Shown: piece after piece, positions 61,802 to 64,000 of the stretch
How positions within the stretch are numbered: the first letter of the stretch is position 1
Layout: every line of letters begins with the position of its first letter
Assembly: GCA_965232595.1 (NCBI GenBank)
Contig: OZ246983.1
Coordinates: 310,001-374,000, forward strand
Length of the DNA: 64,000 nucleotides
From: SZUA-309 sp965232595
GTDB taxonomy: Bacteria > Pseudomonadota > Gammaproteobacteria > Pseudomonadales > Azotimanducaceae
Reading direction: 5' to 3'
Notes under the pieces: model-generated
The model's input: the letters and a program-made list of their open reading frames with translations, nothing else
Database searches by the model: none
What the model was told of the DNA's origin: nothing
Program-made: the position numbers and the translations under genes

Positions 61802-62242
61802 ATGGCGGGTATGGGTTACCGACTGCTGCTCCTCGCCCTGCTGGCCGGCAGCGTGCTGTACACGCTTGCTGCGCGCCGGATCCCCATGGATCCCTGGACC
61901 GCCGAGGAGGCGATCAACGCGCAGACCCTGCCGACCGTGTACGGCCTGCTCCTGAGCGGCGCGCTGCTGCTCGCCCTGTTCCGCGCCCGACCCGAACGCC
62001 CAGCCGCCGACCTCGATGCCGGTCGCATCCTGCGCCTGGCAGGGGTCGGCCTGCTGGTGCTCGCCTTCATCGCCCTGGTGGGCTGGCTCAACCTCTGGCT
62101 GGCGCTGGCCGGCCTGCTGTTTGCGGCAGCCTGGTGGCTAGGCGAGCGCCGCTGGCTGCAGATGGGCGCGCTGGCCGTGTCGATTCCCCTGCTCGGCTAC
62201 CTCGGCATCGAGCTCGGGCTCGGCGTCTACCTGCCCGACTAG
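61802..62242 (+). CDS. tctB: Tripartite tricarboxylate transporter small subunit (TctB)
   Basis: The 146-residue protein has four hydrophobic helices (about 7-24, 46-60, 77-100, 115-140), the layout of TctB. The N-terminal short helix is followed by RIPMDPWTAEEAINAQTLP. It pairs with TctA to make the membrane channel. It lies 5 bases after tctC and 3 bases before tctA, so a tctCBA operon is clear. Confidence 0.87.
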   Translation: MAGMGYRLLLLALLAGSVLYTLAARRIPMDPWTAEEAINAQTLPTVYGLLLSGALLLALFRARPERPAADLDAGRILRLAGVGLLVLAFIALVGWLNLWLALAGLLFAAAWWLGERRWLQMGALAVSIPLLGYLGIELGLGVYLPD

Positions 62243-62245
62243 CCC

Positions 62246-63718
62246 ATGCTCGAAGGCATCCTCACCGGGTTCAGCACCGCGTTCAGCCTCGCCAACGTGG
62301 GCTGGGTGCTGTTCGGCTGCCTGGCAGGCACGCTCATCGGCATGCTGCCCGGCCTCGGCCCGATCACCGCGATCGCCCTGATGATTCCGGTCAGCTACTC
62401 CCTGGATCCCGCTAGCGGCCTGATCATGATGGCCGGCGTCTACTACGGCGCCGTGTTCGGCGGCTCAACCTCCGCCATCCTGATCAACGCCCCGGGCGTC
62501 GCCAGCACGGTCGCAACCAGCTTCGACGGCTACCCCATGGCCCGCGACGGCCAGGGTGGTCGCGCGCTGGCCATCGCCGCCTACGCCTCGTTCGCCGGCG
62601 GCAGCCTCGGCGCCATGGCGCTCATGCTGTTTGCCGGCTACCTGGCGGCGCTGGCGCTGGCCTTCCAGTCGCCCGAGTACACGTTGCTGCTGCTGCTGGC
62701 GATCTCCTCGGTGGTCGTGTTCGCCGCTCCGCGCGCCCGGTTGCCGTCGCTGATCACCCTGCTGATCGGCCTCATGCTGGGCACCATCGGCACCGACCAG
62801 CTGGCCGGCATCCCCAGGTTCACCTTCGATCGGCTGGATCTGGCCGATGGCCTCAACTTCGTGCTGGTGGTGATGGCCACCTTCGCCCTGGCCGAGGCTT
62901 TCAGGATGGTGCTGCAGGACGAGCCGCCGGTAACGCCCGACGTCTCGTCACGGCAACTGCGCCTGTCGCTGAATCGCACCCGCCGCCTTGCCCCGGTGGT
63001 TGGCCGCAGCTCGGTGATCGGCTTCATAACCGGCGTGCTGCCGGGCGCCGGCGCCACTCTGGCCAGCTTCTTTGCTTACGACGTAGAGAAGCGGCTCGGT
63101 GATGGCAGCAGGGAGGCCGGCGTCGCGGCGCCGGAAGCGGCCAACAACGCTGCCTCCACCGGCTCGTTCGTGCCGCTCCTGACCCTCGGCATTCCCGGTT
63201 CCGGCACCACCGCGGTGCTGCTCGGCGTCATGCTGAGCTACGGCCTGCAGCCGGGACCGCGACTGCTTACCGAGCAGCCGGAGATTTTCTGGGGCGTGAT
63301 CGCCTCCATGTATCTGGGCAACCTGTTCCTGCTGGCACTGAACCTGCCACTGATCCCGTTCCTGGCCCGGTTGCTCCGGGTCCGCAGCACCCTGCTGATC
63401 CCGCTGATCATCGGCTTCTCCCTGGTCGGCGTTTACCTCACCACCCTGAACGGCTTCGACCTCTACCTGATGCTCGGCCTCGCCGTTCTCGCGCTGGCGC
63501 TGCGCTGGTTCGATTTCCCGCTGGCGCCGCTGCTGCTCGGGTTCATCCTGAGCGGCCTGCTGGAGGAAAACGCCCGACGAACCCTGTTCATCACCGAAAA
63601 CGGCCTGCACACCCTGCTCGACCGCCCGGCCTTCCTGGCGCTGGCAGCGCTGCTCCTGGTGGTCTGGCTGGTCCCGCTCTGGCAGCGCCTGCGGGCAAAG
63701 TCCGGCTCGCTGGATTAA
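62246..63718 (+). CDS. tctA: Tripartite tricarboxylate transporter large subunit (TctA)
   Basis: The 490-residue membrane protein has about 12 helices and the two conserved TctA segments: GMLPGLGPITAIALMIP near residue 34 and the later GVLPGAGATLASFFAY near 265. The motif YYGAVFGGSTSAILINAPG (about 73-91) is a family hallmark. It forms the permease that couples uptake to the ion gradient. The D-aminoacylase-like gene follows 59 bases on. Confidence 0.9.
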   Translation: MLEGILTGFSTAFSLANVGWVLFGCLAGTLIGMLPGLGPITAIALMIPVSYSLDPASGLIMMAGVYYGAVFGGSTSAILINAPGVASTVATSFDGYPMARDGQGGRALAIAAYASFAGGSLGAMALMLFAGYLAALALAFQSPEYTLLLLLAISSVVVFAAPRARLPSLITLLIGLMLGTIGTDQLAGIPRFTFDRLDLADGLNFVLVVMATFALAEAFRMVLQDEPPVTPDVSSRQLRLSLNRTRRLAPVVGRSSVIGFITGVLPGAGATLASFFAYDVEKRLGDGSREAGVAAPEAANNAASTGSFVPLLTLGIPGSGTTAVLLGVMLSYGLQPGPRLLTEQPEIFWGVIASMYLGNLFLLALNLPLIPFLARLLRVRSTLLIPLIIGFSLVGVYLTTLNGFDLYLMLGLAVLALALRWFDFPLAPLLLGFILSGLLEENARRTLFITENGLHTLLDRPAFLALAALLLVVWLVPLWQRLRAKSGSLD

Positions 63719-63777
63719 GGCGCGCCATTTCAGGAGAATCTGCTTCTCGCATCCGGCAGGTTGAACAGAGGGTTCTC

Positions 63778-64000
63778 ATGGCTGACTACGACCTCATCAT
63801 TCGCAACGGCTCGATCATCGATGGCAGCGGCAGCGCCGCGAGCAACGGAGACGTGGCGGTCAAAGACGGGCTGATCGCCGCTGTCGGCACGGGCATTTCC
63901 GGCAGCGCCGCCAGGGAGATCGACGCCAGCGGCAAGGTGGTCACCCCCGGCTTCATTGACGTGCACACCCACTACGACGGCCAGGCCACCTGGGACAGTC
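63778..64000 (+). CDS. N-acyl-D-amino-acid deacylase-like amidohydrolase, N-terminal part
   Basis: Only the first 74 codons are seen; the gene runs past the window. MADYDLIIRNGSIIDGSGSA and GFIDVHTHYDGQ match the start of the amidohydrolase at 21847, including the metal-binding HTHYDGQ. A AGAGGG box precedes the ATG at 63778. Its place right after tctCBA suggests that the transported acid is an N-acyl or amide compound. Confidence 0.85.
   Translation, partial: MADYDLIIRNGSIIDGSGSAASNGDVAVKDGLIAAVGTGISGSAAREIDASGKVVTPGFIDVHTHYDGQATWDS

Overview
The window is GC-rich bacterial chromosome with dense genes, short gaps and strong G/C preference at third codon positions. Gene content (an FolE2-type GTP cyclohydrolase, an OmpR-type two-component pair, a GGDEF protein, many acyl-CoA dehydrogenases and CYP153-like P450s) fits a metabolically versatile Pseudomonadota, most likely a marine or soil gammaproteobacterium. 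The species cannot be named from sequence alone. I see no rRNA, tRNA, CRISPR array, insertion sequence or phage gene, and no gene-free stretch longer than about 300 bases.

Layout. 1-5.3 kb: end of an acyltransferase gene, folE2, a convergent histidine kinase/response regulator pair, and a DUF4397 lipoprotein with a clear intrinsic terminator. 5.4-11.7 kb: an exported heme c/beta-propeller protein followed by an M55 D-aminopeptidase, then a minus-strand unit of haloalkane-dehalogenase-like hydrolase, CYP153-like P450 and a lipoprotein M19 homologue with altered metal ligands. 11.7-15.9 kb: a three-gene unit (DUF1080, GMC dehydrogenase, small Tat-type subunit) that looks like a glycoside 3-oxidation/cleavage system, then a nitroreductase and a cupin. 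16-24.6 kb: ACAD10/11-like dehydrogenase, GST, a phospholyase-type aminotransferase, a tandem acyl-CoA dehydrogenase pair divergent from an N-acyl-D-amino-acid deacylase, and an APH-type kinase.

24.6-31.8 kb: a minus-strand run (GST, class III CoA transferase, two SDRs lacking the catalytic tyrosine, a coiled-coil membrane protein, an HSL-type esterase) divergent from a LysR regulator, with a perfect inverted repeat between them. 31.8-37.4 kb: a zinc-ribbon protein, a diguanylate cyclase, and two adjacent exported arginase-family proteins, one intact and one stripped of half its metal ligands, then MaoC and DUF1993 genes. 37.5-47.9 kb: a flavin-dependent oxygenase or dehydrogenase, dienelactone hydrolase, cupin, AhpD/CMD-like protein, a Baeyer-Villiger monooxygenase overlapping a phospholipase D lipoprotein, two membrane-anchored unknowns, a PhyH dioxygenase, a crotonase and a patatin. 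47.9-59.2 kb: a second CYP153-like P450 divergent from an HxlR regulator, a second tandem ACAD pair, then a plus-strand run of M19 dipeptidase, VOC protein, a third ACAD pair, epoxide hydrolase and a MFE2-type hydroxyacyl-CoA dehydrogenase. 59.2-64 kb: a sulfatase, a complete TctCBA tripartite transporter, and the start of a second D-aminoacylase-like amidohydrolase.

Taken together the window reads as a catabolic island: oxygenases and hydrolases open or functionalise hydrophobic compounds (CYP153, BVMO, PhyH, epoxide hydrolase, dehalogenase-like), CoA activation and beta-oxidation genes process the acids (CoA transferase, three ACAD pairs plus a single one, crotonase, MaoC, SDRs), and amide/peptide hydrolases and TTT uptake serve polar substrates. 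Substrates cannot be assigned from sequence. The most unusual items are the intact/degenerate exported arginase pair, the ligand-substituted M19 lipoprotein in a P450 operon, and the SDR pair without catalytic tyrosine.
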